Assembly (NCBI GenBank): GCA_036346375.1
Contig: CM070502.1
Span: forward strand, 18,142,924 to 18,206,923
Direction of reading: 5' to 3'
Origin: Guadua angustifolia
Taxonomy: Eukaryota > Streptophyta > Magnoliopsida > Poales > Poaceae
Length of the DNA: 64,000 nucleotides
Positions 1-11,829 of the stretch are shown piece after piece; the first letter of the stretch is position 1, and each line of letters starts with the position of its first letter. The position numbers and the translations under genes were made by a program. Under the pieces are notes generated by a model that did not search any database, was not told the DNA's origin, and saw only the letters and a list, made by a program, of their open reading frames with translations.

Positions 1-188
1 GGACGGAGGAGGGCACCACAGATGGAAAGGGGAGACACCACCCAGGGGGAGGCGAGACACCACCGTGGGGGAGGGCGCGGCCGAGGGGGGAGGCGCCGCC
101 GAGGGAGGAGACCAAGGCCGAGGGAGGGCACCTCCGAGCTAGGGCGAGGGCGCGGCCGAGGGGGGAGCTAGGGCGCAGCTGAGGGGGA
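1..188. repeat. G-rich imperfect repeats at the left flank of the gypsy element
   Basis: This short stretch is very rich in G and contains repeated blocks of the form GAGGGCGCGGCCGAGGGGGG (near 70 and 145) and AGCTAGGGC. A similar GGAGGGAGCTAGGG follows the 3' LTR at 7986, so the gypsy element probably inserted into this G-rich sequence. No gene is visible. Confidence 0.5.
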
Positions 189-1109
189 TGATGAGGACAT
201 CACTCCTATGCATACGCTCGAGACTCCTCCAGTTGTGATGCAAGGACCCATCACAAGAGCACGAGCACGGCAATTGAATCAACACGTGAGCTCGTTCCTA
301 AGTACTAGTGCATATACTTGTGAGGATGGTATGCTACCTAATGATATTATTGATTATATTGTACTTAGGAATTTTGGAGAGGATCATGAAGGCCTTGGAA
401 ACCAGCAAGGGCCAGGAGGGAGGCAAGGAGGGTGTCCAAGTCAAGTTGGAGACCTAATTCATCTCGGAGTCGACTACCTCGGCCACCAGGAGCAGTGCTC
501 ACTAAACTCATCGCCCAGGCCACAAACGGGATCCGATTTCGATGATCCACATATTCCTCGAAAGCTAAGGAGATAACCTTTCCAATGGCACTGGTTTCAG
601 GTCATTTGGACTTCGGAGTCGACGGGAATTTACGTTGCAAGTTAGCGGACAGAATCTGTCCCAGGGTGCTGCGTCACCAATTTGGGCCGTTGGCCCATGT
701 ATCGTGTTGGAGTCCATCACGGATGCGTCTAGGGTTTCTAGGACGTCCCTTAGACCTTATATTCAGTAGCCACCGCTAGGGTTTGAGGTGGGTTTTGCTT
801 AGATTAATTCTGTCTTTGAACAGTGTCGCCGTTCATCGGTTTGTGAGACCCCAACTCGTGAGCTTCATCCTCAATTGCAATTTCAGTTGCATCTTTCTTG
901 TTCTTGCTTGTGTTCCCGATTCATTGGCAGGGATTAGCCTTCGTGGCGAGGTCAACCGGGCAGCGCACGGTTGATAACCAGAGGACGCGCGTGGTGCTGC
1001 GATTGCAGGGGTTTTGATCGTGCGATCAAGAAGCCGGATCGTGTGTGTCTCACGCCGCCTAATCGACTTATCCTCCACGGACGGAAGTTCGGCAACCCCG
1101 TCCCCATCA
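189..1109 (+). repeat. 5' LTR of the gypsy element
   Basis: This LTR begins TGATGAGGACATCA and ends CCCCATCA, with TG and CA termini. It aligns along its whole length with 7064-7985. Its first part holds a copy of the C-terminal polyprotein frame (open from 208 to 576), because the coding region of this element runs into the LTR. Confidence 0.93.
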
Positions 1110-1111
1110 AG

Positions 1112-1122
1112 TGGTATCGAGC
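1112..1122 (+). other. Primer-binding site, initiator tRNA-Met type
   Basis: TGGTATCGAGC lies two bases after the 5' LTR. It matches the plant initiator-Met tRNA primer site TGGTATCAGAGC with one base missing, so first-strand synthesis would be primed here. Confidence 0.8.
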
Positions 1123-2449
1123 AAGGTTTACCGTCAGGTTCGCTTTTTCCGTAGTTTAATTTAGTTTTGTGTTCGTCCTATAGTCCACGAAAAAGCCAAA
1201 AAAATTGCAATTCATAGTCTACCATACCTAGAACCACGCCTAGCCTTTGCACAATTTCGCTTTCAAAATCCGTAGTATTGAGTTTGTGTCCATAGTCGAG
1301 TCGTGTTACTGGTTTAGATCGTGGTCTTAATTTAGTTGTGTTTCATCTCCCCTGCATCCCGTATCCTACACCGATCCAGTCACCAATCGCTATTTGAGTC
1401 CTTGTTGGATTCGGATTGTTTTGTGGTTCTCCTCGCCGAGTCCTAGTTGTGTTAGGGTTTCTCCTTCATAAACCCTAATCCCCACCTCCTGTTAGCCATA
1501 TCGCCACCCCTCATCACAGAACCTGCCACCACAGATCATCGCGTTCCATATCCACTCCATACGCCCTTGAGTTTGGAGAGGTGCCGCCTAGAAACCACGA
1601 TTCGAGTCCTTCCAGAAACGGCCATAACTTTCGTGATACGGACTCGAATTAGGCGAATTTTTTTTCACGGATATCTACAGAAAATTTTATATCCGATTCT
1701 CCCCACTTTGTTGGGTTCGCCGAATTTATTTTTGCGAAATTCCCTCGGGAAGATTGAGTTTTCGTAGCGTAAGTTTGAGCACGCTTTTCGGAAAACACTT
1801 CTTATTTTATATCGGTTTCATCTTACATCTGTTCAGGCTGAAAATTTGTGTACTGTCTACCTTTGTGCTCCTGATCCTAGGAAAAATATCAGAAAAATCA
1901 AAGGAAAATAAAAAATTTGTGAAAGAAGCCTAGAGCAAAAAAAAATTTGTGAAGGAAGCAAAGAGAAAAAAAAGAGGACAGGAGCAAGGGTAGGTGTTTT
2001 TACCGTGCCCGATAAAAGTGTTTTGCTGTTATGCTGATATCTGATCATATAATCGACGCCTTTGTTGCTTGTTTCTATACCTTCCTTGCTTTCTTCGCAT
2101 AGCCTAGAATAAGGACACGTTTAGACCAAAGAACTAGAGCAAGTGCTTTTGGACATTTATTCAAGATTACTATCTCATTCTTGAATTGTGTGCCACTCAA
2201 TACATATAACCTTCCTACAGCTCCACATATACATCCTTCGACAAGACAGTTATTGACCCTTGCAATCGCTTCATCACGCCCTCACGATGTCACGAACCAC
2301 CCACGGTTGCACCGCCCCTCATTGTGTTGGTAAGAACCGGTAAGAACTTGGTAAGATTGCTTGAGAGCGAGAGATCCCACCTCCTAGTAGTTCATAGGGC
2401 TCATAATACTTATGTTTGTATTTCCCTCTGTCCTTTTTCTGTGCTAACC
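1123..2449. other. Untranslated leader of the gypsy element
   Basis: No long reading frame or recognisable domain is seen between the primer-binding site and the gag start. The stretch has A/G-rich runs near 1880-1985. It is the leader expected of a gypsy element. Confidence 0.6.
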
Positions 2450-3640
2450 ATGGCAGGTGGCAAGAAGGGCAGGAACGAGGATGATGATGTTACCATCGAA
2501 GACTGTGTCCTTCATTCAGAGTTGTCGACCATGCTGGAAGAGATAAAAATGATGTTCAAGGAGCATGCCACGACGACGAACAAGACCCTTGAGAGCATCG
2601 ATAGACGAGTTTCCACCCTCACCGAGAGGATGGATGCCATCGAAAAACGCCCTCCAGCGACCATTGATGGAGGTGCATCCGTCAACAACGGCGCCAACCA
2701 CAGCAACAACGACCACGATGAGGATGTTGATGTTGAGGAAGATGAAGAGGAGCAGCAACGTGCCGCCAGAGAACATGCTGCTCAACGAGACGCCCGTCTG
2801 CATGACCGTCTTCGCCGCAACCATCACGGTATGGGAGGTAATAACCAGAACCGCAATGATGATCCTTTCGCTAAGGTAAAATTCATCATCCCTTCCTTTT
2901 CTGGAGCTTATGATGCTGATGCTTACTTAGATTGGGAGATGACGGTCGAGAAGAAATTTAACTCCCATCTAGTTCCCGAGATTCATAGGGTTAGACAAGC
3001 CACTAGTGAATTTAAAGATTTTGCTATAATCGGTGGAATGAACTAGTAAATGCCCGCTACAACCTGATTGTTGGGCGAGATTAAAAGATGCTATCGTAAT
3101 AGATTTGTTCCTCCTTCCTACCAACGTGATATGCGCAAGAGATTGCAACGATTAGATCAAGGTAGTATGACCGTTCAGAATATTACCAAGAGCTTCAAAA
3201 GGGTATGTTACGTTGTGGGGTAGTAGAGGAACACGAGGATAAAATTGCTCATTTTACGGTGGGTTGCGCCCGAAATTCAGGATATTGTTGATTATAAAGA
3301 ATATACCATCACAATCGCTTGTTTCAACTTGCTATGTTAGCAGAGAAGGAGTTGCAGGACGCCATTCTAAGAGAGCAACGTCGGTAGCACCTTCACGCCC
3401 GACGACTACGGGACAAGCGAAGACAATGCCTTCTTCCACATTCCACCAACAGACCGCCACCGCCACGAGCACGGCGACCGCACCGACGGCACCGCCCGCC
3501 CGCCGCGGACAGCGAAGAAGTCGACCCGCCAACACCGCCAAGAGCTCCTCCGTCGCTTCCACAGCCGTACATCGACGGAATTCATCGCCATAAGTGCCAA
3601 GGGATTAGCCACGTCAAGAGAGAATGCCCCACCGGCGGGC
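2450..3640 (+). pseudogene. gag: gag of the gypsy element, frameshifted
   Basis: The ATG at 2450 follows ACC and opens the frame that begins MAGGKKGR; the open frame itself starts earlier, at 2324. The first 200 residues hold a coiled-coil-like acidic and basic region, then the gag capsid signature around KFIIPSFSGAYDADAYLDWE (about 2876-2935). The frame stops at 3044-3046 after a 1-bp loss, and further shifts follow. A retroviral-type zinc knuckle remnant (HKCQGISHVKRECP) is readable at about 3589-3632, but its first cysteine has become arginine. The protein would have formed the particle core. It is broken now. Confidence 0.85.
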
Positions 3641-3705
3641 ATACATCGCCACCGACGACGGAGGTTACATCGCCCTCCGATGTTGAGGATGAGATCGACG
3701 ACCCG

Positions 3706-4300
3706 GTGTGGACGATTTACGAGGTTGATGATGATGCCACCTTTGGCGCCGAGGATACTTCTGCGTCTGGTCCATCATTGTCCAACGTGTCCTTAGCGCA
3801 TGATGGAGCAAGCCGAGCAGCGGCGGCGCCACAACTTGTTCTAGATTTTCTTCGTCATCAACAACCGACAAGCGTGCGTGATCATTGACTCGGCAATGCA
3901 ACAACTTGGTGAGTACAGATTTGGTCAAGAAGCTTGGCTTGACCACACGCTCGCACCCACATCCATACCACATTCAGTGGCTGAATGATTCCGGCAAAGC
4001 TAAGGTAACACAAACAGTTCGGGTTCATTTTTCCATTGGTTCCTATTCTGATTTTGCTAATTGTGATGTGGTTCCGATGCAAGCTTGCTCTCTTTTATTG
4101 GGTCGCCCATGGGAATATGACACTGATGCACTTCACCACGGTAGAAGTAATAAATACACTTTTATGCATAAGGGAAAGAAAATTACACTTCTACCTTTGA
4201 CCCCCGCTGAAATTGTTAAATCTGATAGGGAGCGGATTGCTAATGACAAGAAACCCATTGATGAAAAATCTGAAATTCAGCATGTAGCCAACCAAATTAA
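3706..4300 (+). pseudogene. Aspartic protease region of the gypsy polyprotein
   Basis: Downstream of the zinc knuckle an open frame from 3885 reads CNNLVSTDLVKKLGL and then HPHPYHIQWLND, typical of the retropepsin domain of plant gypsy elements. The active-site Asp-Ser-Gly falls at about 3887-3895, where a small deletion shifts the frame, so the catalytic triplet is destroyed. LLLGRPWEYD at about 4098-4125 marks the end of the domain. The frame continues into the reverse transcriptase linker. Confidence 0.8.
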
Positions 4301-4397
4301 ATTGAGGAATCCCGTCTTGCTTGCTACAAAATCTGATCTTGCTGGAATTAGTGATGATGCTTTGTGTTATGTTTTGCTATGCAAAGATGCTTTGTTT

Positions 4398-5165
4398 TCA
4401 TTGGATGATCTGCCCAGTACTTTGCCTCCTGCTGTCACTAACCTTTTGCAGGAGTATGCGGATGTTTTTCCTGCCGAGATACCTCCAGGACTCCCACCCA
4501 TACGAGGGATTGAGCACCAAATTGATTTGATACTTGGAGCGAGTTTGCCAAACCGAGCTGCTTATAGGACCAACCCCGAGGAGACTAAGGAGATTCAGCG
4601 CCAAGTCCAAGATCTTTTGGACCGCGGGTATGTACGTGAGAGCCTTAGTCCTTGTCTTTGTCCTGTTATTTTGGTTCCTAAGAAAGATGGCGGTTGGCAC
4701 ATGTGCGAGATTGTAGAGCCATTAACAATATCACAATAAGGTACCGTCATCCTATTCCTAGGCTAGACGACATGCTTGATGAGTTAAGTGGTTCTATAAT
4801 TTTCTCTAAGGTTGACTTATGAGTGGATACCACCAAATAAGAATGAAATTGGGAGATGAATGGAAAACAGCTTTTAAAACCAAGTTTGGATTGTATGAGT
4901 GGTTAGTCATGCCTTTTGGTTTAACTAATGCACCGAGCACCTTCATGTGCTTAATGAACGAGGTTTTACTGAGCTTTCATTGGGAAATTTGTGGTGGTTT
5001 ATTTTGATGATATATTGATTTACAGCAAGTCATTACATGAACATCTTGATCATCTACGTGCTGTTTTTGATGCTTTGCGTGCTGCACGTTTATTTGGTAA
5101 CCTCGAGAAGTGCACTTTTGCAATCAATGAGTATCGCTTTCTTGGCTATGTTGTGACTCACAGGA
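4398..5165 (+). pseudogene. pol: Reverse transcriptase of the gypsy polyprotein, frameshifted
   Basis: The linker with YADVFPAEIPPGLPP is followed by RT blocks: VPKKDGGW (about 4675), the SGYHQIRM block (about 4819), MPFGLTNAPSTF (about 4910) and the catalytic block VYFDDILIYS (about 4997-5026), where two aspartates remain. The frame is interrupted at about 4738, 4818 and 4990, so no full enzyme could be made. Family assignment to Ty3/gypsy follows from the FDD block and from RT preceding integrase. Confidence 0.9.
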
Positions 5166-5765
5166 ATTGAGGTTGATGAAGCCAAGGTGCACGCGATTAA
5201 GAGTTGGCCAACGCCCACGACGATTTCACAAGTGCGGAGCTTCCACGGACTTGCCGGATTTTACCGCCGCTTTGTGAAGGATTTCAGCACCATTGCAGCC
5301 CCATTGAACGAATTGACGAAGAAGGGAGTTGCGTTCCATTGGGGCAAGCAGGAGAATGCCTTCAATCTTTTGAAAGATAACCTTCCTGATGCACCTTTAC
5401 TTCAACTTCCTGATTTTAATAAGACCTTTGAGCTTGAATGTGATGCTAGTGGGGTTGGAATTGGTGGTGTTTTGATGCAAGATAGAAAACCGGTTGCTTA
5501 TTTTAGCGAAAAATTGAGTGGTCCTGTTTTGAATTATTCCACGTATGATAAAGAATTGTATGCTCTTGTGCGATCTTTAGAAACGTGGCAACATTATCTT
5601 TGGCCCAAAGAATTTGTTATTCATTCCGATCATGAGTCGCTAAAACATATTCGCAAATCAAGTGAAACTCAATCGTAGACATGCTAAATGGGTTGAATTT
5701 ATTGAATCTTTTCCTTATGTTATCAAACACAAGAAGGGAAGGATAATGTGATTGCCGATGCCTTG
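5166..5765 (+). pseudogene. pol: RNase H region of the gypsy polyprotein
   Basis: An open stretch from 5187 reads through the RT connection (VRSFHGLAGFYRRFVKDFS) into RNase H: ELECDASGVGIGGVLMQ has the first catalytic Asp, KELYALVRSLETWQHYL the Glu, and FVIHSDHESLKHI the next Asp. It ends with a shift at 5678. A further piece with DALSRRY is readable at about 5752. Confidence 0.88.
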
Positions 5766-6763
5766 TCTAGGAGATATACCATGTTGTCCCAACTTGATTG
5801 TCGTATATTTGGATTGGAATCAATTAAAGAACAATATGCTAATGATGCTGATTTTAAAGATGTCTTGCTGCATTGCAAAGAGGGAAGAATATGGGACAAA
5901 TATGTGATAAATGATGGATTTGTGTTTAGAGCTAACCGCCTATGCATTCCAGTTGGATTCGTTCGTTTTCTTTTGATACAGGAGGCTCATGGAGGAGGTT
6001 TGATGGGTCATTTTGGTGCCAAGAAGACGGAGGTCGCGGTTGTCCGCCCACTTCTTTTGGCCGAAGATGAGGCGAGACATTGAGAGGTTTGTATCCCGCT
6101 GCACTACATGTCAAAAGGCTAAGTCACGATTGAATCCACATGGTTTATATATGCCTCTTCCTGTTCCTAGCACTCCATGGGAGGATATATCTATGGACTT
6201 TGTTTTAGGACTGCCTAGGACCAAGAGGGGGAGGGATAGTATTTTTGTGGTGGTTGATAGATTTTCTAAGATGGCTCACTTTATTCCTTGTCATAAGAGC
6301 GACGATGCTGTTAATATTGCTAACCTTTTCTTTCAAGAAATCGTCGCTTGCATGGTATGCCTTCTACTATTGTTTCAGATCGTGATGCCAAGTTTTTGAG
6401 CCACTTTTGGAGAACTCTATGGAATAAATTGGGGACCAAGCTGTGTTTTCAACAACATGTCATCCCCAAACCGACGGCCAAACCGAGGTAGTAAATCGTA
6501 CATTATCCACTATGTTGAGGGCTATTTTGAAGAAGAATTTGAAGATGTGGGAAGAGTGTTTGCCGCATGTTGAGTTCGCTTATAATAGGGCGGTACATTC
6601 CACCACCAAGGTAAGTCCTTTTCAGGTAGTGTATGGCTTCATTCCCCGTGCTCCTATTGATCTATTACCTTTACCTACTAGTGAACGAGTTAATCATGAT
6701 GCTAAGGAACGTGCTGAATTTATTCTGAAATTGCATGAAAAGACTAAAAAAATATTGAAATGA
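5766..6763 (+). pseudogene. pol: Integrase of the gypsy polyprotein, frameshifted
   Basis: The HHCC zinc-binding module is readable around GLMGHFGAKKT and RCTTCQKAKS (about 6000-6120). The core follows, with WEDISMDFVLGLPRTKRG (first Asp, about 6180), DRDAKF (second Asp, about 6380) and HPQTDGQTEVVNRTL (Glu, about 6465-6510). Shifts at about 6060, 6345 and 6440 split it into at least three frames. Integrase would insert the cDNA copy into the genome. Confidence 0.9.
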
Positions 6764-6833
6764 TGAATGAAAGGTATAGGATCAAGGGGAAGTAAAGGTA
6801 GAAAGGAAGTGAAACTTGAACCGGTGATTTAGT

Positions 6834-7451
6834 ATGGTTACACTTGAGAAAGGATCGCTTTTCGAATTGAGAAAGTCTAAATTAATGCCTAGAGCTGATG
6901 GTCCTTTCAAGATACTTGAGAAAATAAATGATAATGCATATAAACTTGAGTTGCCACCTGAATTTGGGGTTAGTCCCACATTTAATATTGCAGATTTGAA
7001 ACCATTCATGGGAGAAGAAGATGAGCTTGAGTCGAGGACGACTCCACTTCAAGAGGGGGAGGATGATGAGGACATCACTCCTATGCATACGCCCGAGACT
7101 CCTCCAGTTGTGATGCAAGGACCCATCACAAGAGCACGAGCACGGCAATTGAATCAACAGGTGAGCTCGTTCCTAAGTACTAGTGCATATACTTGTGAGG
7201 ATGGTATGCTACCTAATGATATTATTGATTATATTGTACTTAGGAATTTTGGAGAGGATCATGAAGGCCTTGGAAACCAGCAAGGGCTAGGAGGGAGGCA
7301 AGGAGGGTGTCCAAGTCAAGTTGGAGACCTAATTCATCTCGGAGTCGACTACCTCGGCCACCAGGAGCAGTGCTCACTAAACTCGTCGCCCAGGCCACAA
7401 ACGGGATCTGATTTTGTTGATCCACATATGCCTCGAAAGCTAAGGAGATAA
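6834..7451 (+). pseudogene. Integrase C-terminal extension that reads into the 3' LTR
   Basis: This 205-codon open frame begins in the integrase C-terminal domain (PRADGPFKILEKINDNAYKL, FNIADLKPFMGEEDELESR). It crosses the polypurine tract at 7051-7063 and keeps going 388 bp into the 3' LTR, ending PHMPRKLRR. The LTR part (GPITRARARQLN...) is repeated in the 5' LTR at 208-576. Pol running into the LTR is known for centromeric CRM-type chromoviruses; placing this element there is an inference. No upstream start joins it to the rest of pol because of stops at 6763-6833. Confidence 0.75.
7051..7063 (+). other. Polypurine tract of the gypsy element
   Basis: AAGAGGGGGAGGA lies directly before the TG that starts the 3' LTR. 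It is the expected primer for plus-strand DNA synthesis. Confidence 0.85.
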
Positions 7452-7985
7452 CCTTTCCAATGGAACCAGTTTCAGGTCATTTGGACTTCGGAGTCGACAG
7501 GAATTTACATTACAAGTTGGCGGACAGAATCTGTCCCAGGGTGCTGCATCACCAATTTGGGCTGTTGGCCCATGTATCGTGTTGGAATCCATCACGGACG
7601 CGTCTAGGGTTTCTAGGACATCCCTTAGACCTTATATTCAGTAGCCGCCGCTAGGGTTTGAGGTGGGTTTTGCTTAGATTAATTCTGTCTTTGAACAGTG
7701 TCGTCGTTCATCGGTTTGTGAGACCCCAACTCGTGAGCTTCATCCTCAATTGCAATTTCAGTTGCATCTTTCTTGTTCTTGCTTGTGTTCTCGATTCATT
7801 GGCAGGGATTAGCCTTCGTGGCGAGGTCAACCGGGCAGCACACGGTTGATAACCAGAGGACGCGTGGTGCTGCGATTGCAGGGGTTTTGATCGTGCCGAT
7901 CAAGAAGCCGGATCGTGTGTGTCTCGCGCCGCCTAATCGACTTATCCTCCACCTGACGGAAGTTCAGGCAACCCCGTCCCCATCA
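7064..7985 (+). repeat. 3' LTR of the gypsy element
   Basis: It runs from TGATGAGG to CCCCATCA and matches the 5' LTR over its whole length. The differences by eye are mostly transitions, plus a few indels near the end. The first 388 bp are also coding for the pol extension. Confidence 0.93.
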
Positions 7986-8074
7986 GGAGGGAGCTAGGGT
8001 TACAATAAACTAAATGTGCGCGGGACTTGGTGAAATGGCAAGCGCGCGGGATTTAGTGAGTAGTGCGGGAACAC

Positions 8075-8345
8075 CATTCCAGACGGTTCTGGGATTGAAC
8101 CGTCTGGGGTGTAGTCATCCCAAACGGTTCAATCCCACAACCGTCTGGGAAAAACTCAATCCTAGAACCGTCTAGGGTGTAGTCGTCCCAGACGGTTCAA
8201 TCCCACAACCGTCTGGGAAAAACCATGTTTTTCCCAGACGGTTGTGGGATTGAACTGTCTCGGAAGACCACCCCAGATGGTTCAATCCCAGAACCGTCTG
8301 GAATGACTCCATCCCAGACGGTTTAATCTCGGAACCGTCTGGGAT
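8075..8345. repeat. CACTA subterminal repeats, left cluster
   Basis: About ten alternating inverted copies of CCAGACGGTT and AACCGTCTGG are separated by short spacers such as CAATCCCA. They form nested hairpins. In En/Spm elements such clusters bind the TNP protein that brings the two ends together. Confidence 0.8.
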
Positions 8346-8565
8346 GGACCATTCTATAGAGTTGCTTTATTTTAATCAATACACATCTCAGTAATTAATA
8401 CATGTCCATATAGTGCTGCTTAATTTAAATTAATACATCTCAGTAATTAATGTACATGTCCATATACACCTGTTTAATTTTAATAAATACATGCATCTCA
8501 GTAATTAATACTTGTCATTAATTAAATTTAATACAGGAACACTTGGTATATATACATAGAGCTCC

Positions 8566-9411
8566 TCATGACAACACTTGTTTATTATTTTGTACAAAAA
8601 TTAGCCCTTCACGATGATCAACACGTGTGTAGCTAGCTTCGTCAGGTTGGTCTTCCTGGATTGTGACGCCGGTACCAATAGGAGGCAACTCGTCGAACTG
8701 ATTGTATTCTTCCTCATCTACCACATTCTCGACAAACAATCCTCCTTTTTCCTGAAGAACCACGTGGTATTTGCTTGTTGGACGGTCGGTTACATAGAAG
8801 ACTTGAACAACTTGGTTGGCGAGAACGAATGGTTCCTCTTGGTATCCGAGACGTTCGAGGTCCACAATTGTGACGCCGTACTTGTCAATTTTCACATGCT
8901 GCAGGTTAACCCAACGGCACCAAAATAAGGGGATCTTGAATAGCACATAGTTGAGCTCCCAAATTTCCTCAATGAACCCATAGTACGAGCTCCTCATCGA
9001 TCCAAATGATATTCAACAGATCGATGCGAACACCGCTATTACGGTTTGTGCTCTTCATGTCCCGATCTCTCGTGTAAAATGTGTACCCATTTAAATCATA
9101 TCCTTTCCATGTTATAATCGTAAAAGCTGGCCCTTTTGCCAACCATGTCAGCGTCCTCACCGACATGCTTCCAAAGATTGAGCTATCGCTCCTTGAACCA
9201 AATTGTTGAAGTGAAGGTTATGCTTGTCGATGATCCAAAGATTACACGGTAGCGCCGAATTCTCTTGCCGTAGCCAATTCTTGTGCTCGTCGACATACGG
9301 GCCACAATAGCCATGTGTTGCAAAAGCAGTGAAATGGGCTTTGGCGATGCAAGCTGGATCGTGTGATTGCTTTCCTTCTGATGGTCCCGATGCCCTGGAG
9401 CCTCCCCTCAA
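8566..9411 (-). pseudogene. C-terminal part of TNP2-type transposase (DUF4218/DUF4216 regions)
   Basis: This continues the transposase of 9408-11798 in broken frames. The first part (9411-9157) reads KAHFTAFATHGYCGPYVDEHKNWL, like the region after the DUF4218 domain. The second part (8997-8566) is a 143-codon open frame with the DUF4216 pattern (FKIPLFWCRWVN, LGYQEEPFVLANQVVQVFYVTD) and ends at a stop at 8566. A stretch with stops joins the two (about 8998-9156). The domain names come from memory of the family, not from a search. Confidence 0.75.
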
Positions 9412-11798
9412 GGTGGGAGGGATCGAGGCACACCTATCGGTTCGACATGAGCCATGTAATCCACGCAGAATTCGATGACCTCTTCTGTTGCATAACCTTC
9501 AATAATGCTACCCTCCGGTCGAGATCGATTCCGTATGTAGGACTTTAGAATTCCCATGTACCTCTCGAACGGGTACATGCTACGTAGGAACACAGGCCCG
9601 AACAGCTTTATCTCCCTCACAAGGTGAACAATGAGATGGACCATGATATTGAAAAATGATGGAGGGAAATACATCTCAAGATTACATAGAGTCATTACCA
9701 CCTCGCCTTGCAGAGCATCAAGTCCTTGCGGATCGATGACCTTCTGAGCAATTGTGTTAAAGAAATAACACAATCTTGTGATTGTCTCCCGAACCTTGGT
9801 CGGTAAAATACTTCTAATTGCCACAGGGAGCATCTGTGTCATAAGCACATGGCAATCATGGGACTTCATGCCAGTTAAACTCAAATCATTCATCGAAACA
9901 AGTCTCTTCAGGTTGGACGAGTAACCGGATGGAACTTTCACACCATGCAAGCATTGGCACAGTTCCTTTCTCTCGGCCTTGGACAGAGTGTAACTAGCAG
10001 GCTCGCAGTATGTTCGGCCTTTATCAGTCTCTTTCGGTGCTAACTTAGGTTTGATGCCCATATCGACCAAGTCAAGCTGTGTATTGATACTGTCCTTTGT
10101 TTTACCCTTAATGTTCAGTAAGAGACCAATCAAGCTATCACAGACATTCTTCTCTACGTGCATTACGTCGATGCAGTGCCGAACTTCTAGGTGCTCCCAA
10201 TAAGGTAGGTCCCAAAATATTGATCTCTTCTTCCACATGCTCTTCTCATGGGTCCTCGATTTATGTCCCTTCCCTAGCGCAACATCCAACTTCTTAACCA
10301 TATCATGAATGTTTGACCCGCTTAAAGGCTTTGGAGCTAAAGCGTCTTCGGTTGTGCCATCGAATTGTTTCTTCATATTGCGGTATGGGTGATTTCTCCG
10401 AAGGAACCTACGGTGACGCATGTACACGGTTTTGCGTGAGTGATTAGCTAGACACTCTTGGTGTCATCCAAGCAGTGTGTACATACTTTGGCTCCTTTTG
10501 TACTCCGCCCCGACAGGTTAGCAAGGGCAGGATAATCATTTATGGTGTAGAATAATAGGCAGCGCAAAGTGAAGTACTCTCGTTTGTGAGCATCCCATAC
10601 CTGCACCCTAAGAGCCCACAATGTGTTCAGATCTTCCACCAATGGTGCTAGGTACACATCAATATCGTTCCCAGGTTGCTTCGGGCCTTCGATGAGTAGA
10701 GACATCAATATGCACTTTCGCTTTATACACAACCAAGGAGGAAGGCTGTACACACAGAGATTTACAGGCCAAGTGCTATGACGGCTGCTCATGTTACCGA
10801 AAGGATTCATTCCATCTGTACTCAATCCGAACCTTATATTTCTTGGATCCGCTGCGAATTCTTCAAACCTCCTATCAATGTTTCTCCACTGAGTTGAATC
10901 AGCAGGGTGCCTAGTCATTCCATCATTCTTACGCTCATCCGAGTGCCATCGAAGCAATTTTGCCTTTTTTGGGCTCGCAAACAACCGCTTCAAATGGGGA
11001 ATTATAGGCAGATACCACGCCACCTTAGTGGGAGGTCCTTTCTTCACCTCCATGCCCTCGTCGTCATCATCTAATCTATATTTACGCTTGTACCTAGATG
11101 TGTTGCACACCGGACATACATGCAAGTTTATGCTCGCTTATGGTACAAGATCTGATCATTGGACAGGCATGTATTATTTCTACTTCCATTCCCAAGGGAC
11201 AAAGAACCTTTTTGGCTTAGTAGGTGGTTGTCGGCAACTCATTTCCCTCCGGAAGCATATCCGCTATGACTACCACTTGTACCGTGGAAACTCTTGTTGA
11301 CCAACCGTTGCTTGCCTTAAATTTCAGCAATTCCAGTACGGACGACAATTTTGTGTGTTTGGACTTGCAACCTGGGAACAAAGGTTTCTCTGAGTCATCC
11401 ATCAAGCCCCAAAATTTTACATACTCCCGCTCATCACGGTTCCCTTCTGCATGCCGTAGCATCTGATCCAGATTGTCATCAAAAGTACAGTCGATATCAT
11501 CCGGACTATCATCGACTTCGTCCACAATGGTAGTACTACTTGGTCCCTGTATAATCTGCTCTTCACCGTGACTGGTCCAACATGTATACCCCCTTTTGAA
11601 ACCCCGTAGAATCAAGTGTGCTTCAATCTGCTCTGGGTTTCGAAACATCCGGAGATTCTCACAGTCAACGCATGGACAAAGCATAAATTCCACCCTCTTG
11701 TTCGACATATCTACCTCTGCAGCTCTTCTAAAAGCGGAGACACCATTAATGTACTCAGTGCTCGCACGGTTCTCAGCGTACATCCAGCTTCTGTCCAT
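9408..11798 (-). pseudogene. TNP2-type CACTA transposase, inactivated
   Basis: Transposase of the Transposase_21 family, which cuts and moves CACTA elements. The start at 11798 (MDRSWMYAENR) opens the transposase-associated N-terminal domain with a CPCVDCEN zinc-type motif. After about 11217 the frame breaks at a TAA stop and nearby indels. The frame 11125-10448 carries the core (VCNTSRYKRKY, STDGMNPFGNMSS, LCVYSLPPWL, CTHCLDDT). Around 10440 a TGG-to-TAG change and a 1-bp deletion break it again. The frame 10427-9408 continues with MRHRRFLRRNHPYR and VMHVEKNVCDSLIGLLLNI. Four or more lesions make it non-functional. It may still be mobilised by an intact relative. Confidence 0.88.
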
Positions 11799-11829
11799 CT
11801 ACGCAACATATGTAACAATAGGTGTTAAA

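Larger units (their letters stand above)
189..7985 (+). mobile_element. Full-length, inactive Ty3/gypsy LTR retrotransposon
   Basis: The element runs from the 5' LTR (189-1109) to the 3' LTR (7064-7985). It carries a primer-binding site, a gag-like frame, then protease, reverse transcriptase, RNase H and integrase in the gypsy order, and a polypurine tract just before the 3' LTR. Every coding block has frameshifts or stops, so it cannot make its own polyprotein. By eye the LTRs differ at about 30 of 921 positions, mostly C/T and G/A transitions, which suggests an insertion one to two million years old if a usual grass rate is assumed. The 5-bp flanks (GGGGA and GGAGG) are not a clean target duplication. 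Confidence 0.93.

Noticed and set aside
184..7990. Target-site duplication for the gypsy element
   Set aside because: GGGGA and GGAGG are similar only because the flanks are G-rich; they are not the same 5-mer.
8075..8345. CRISPR-like array
   Set aside because: The repeats alternate in orientation and the spacers are short and repeated. They are CACTA subterminal repeats in a plant genome.
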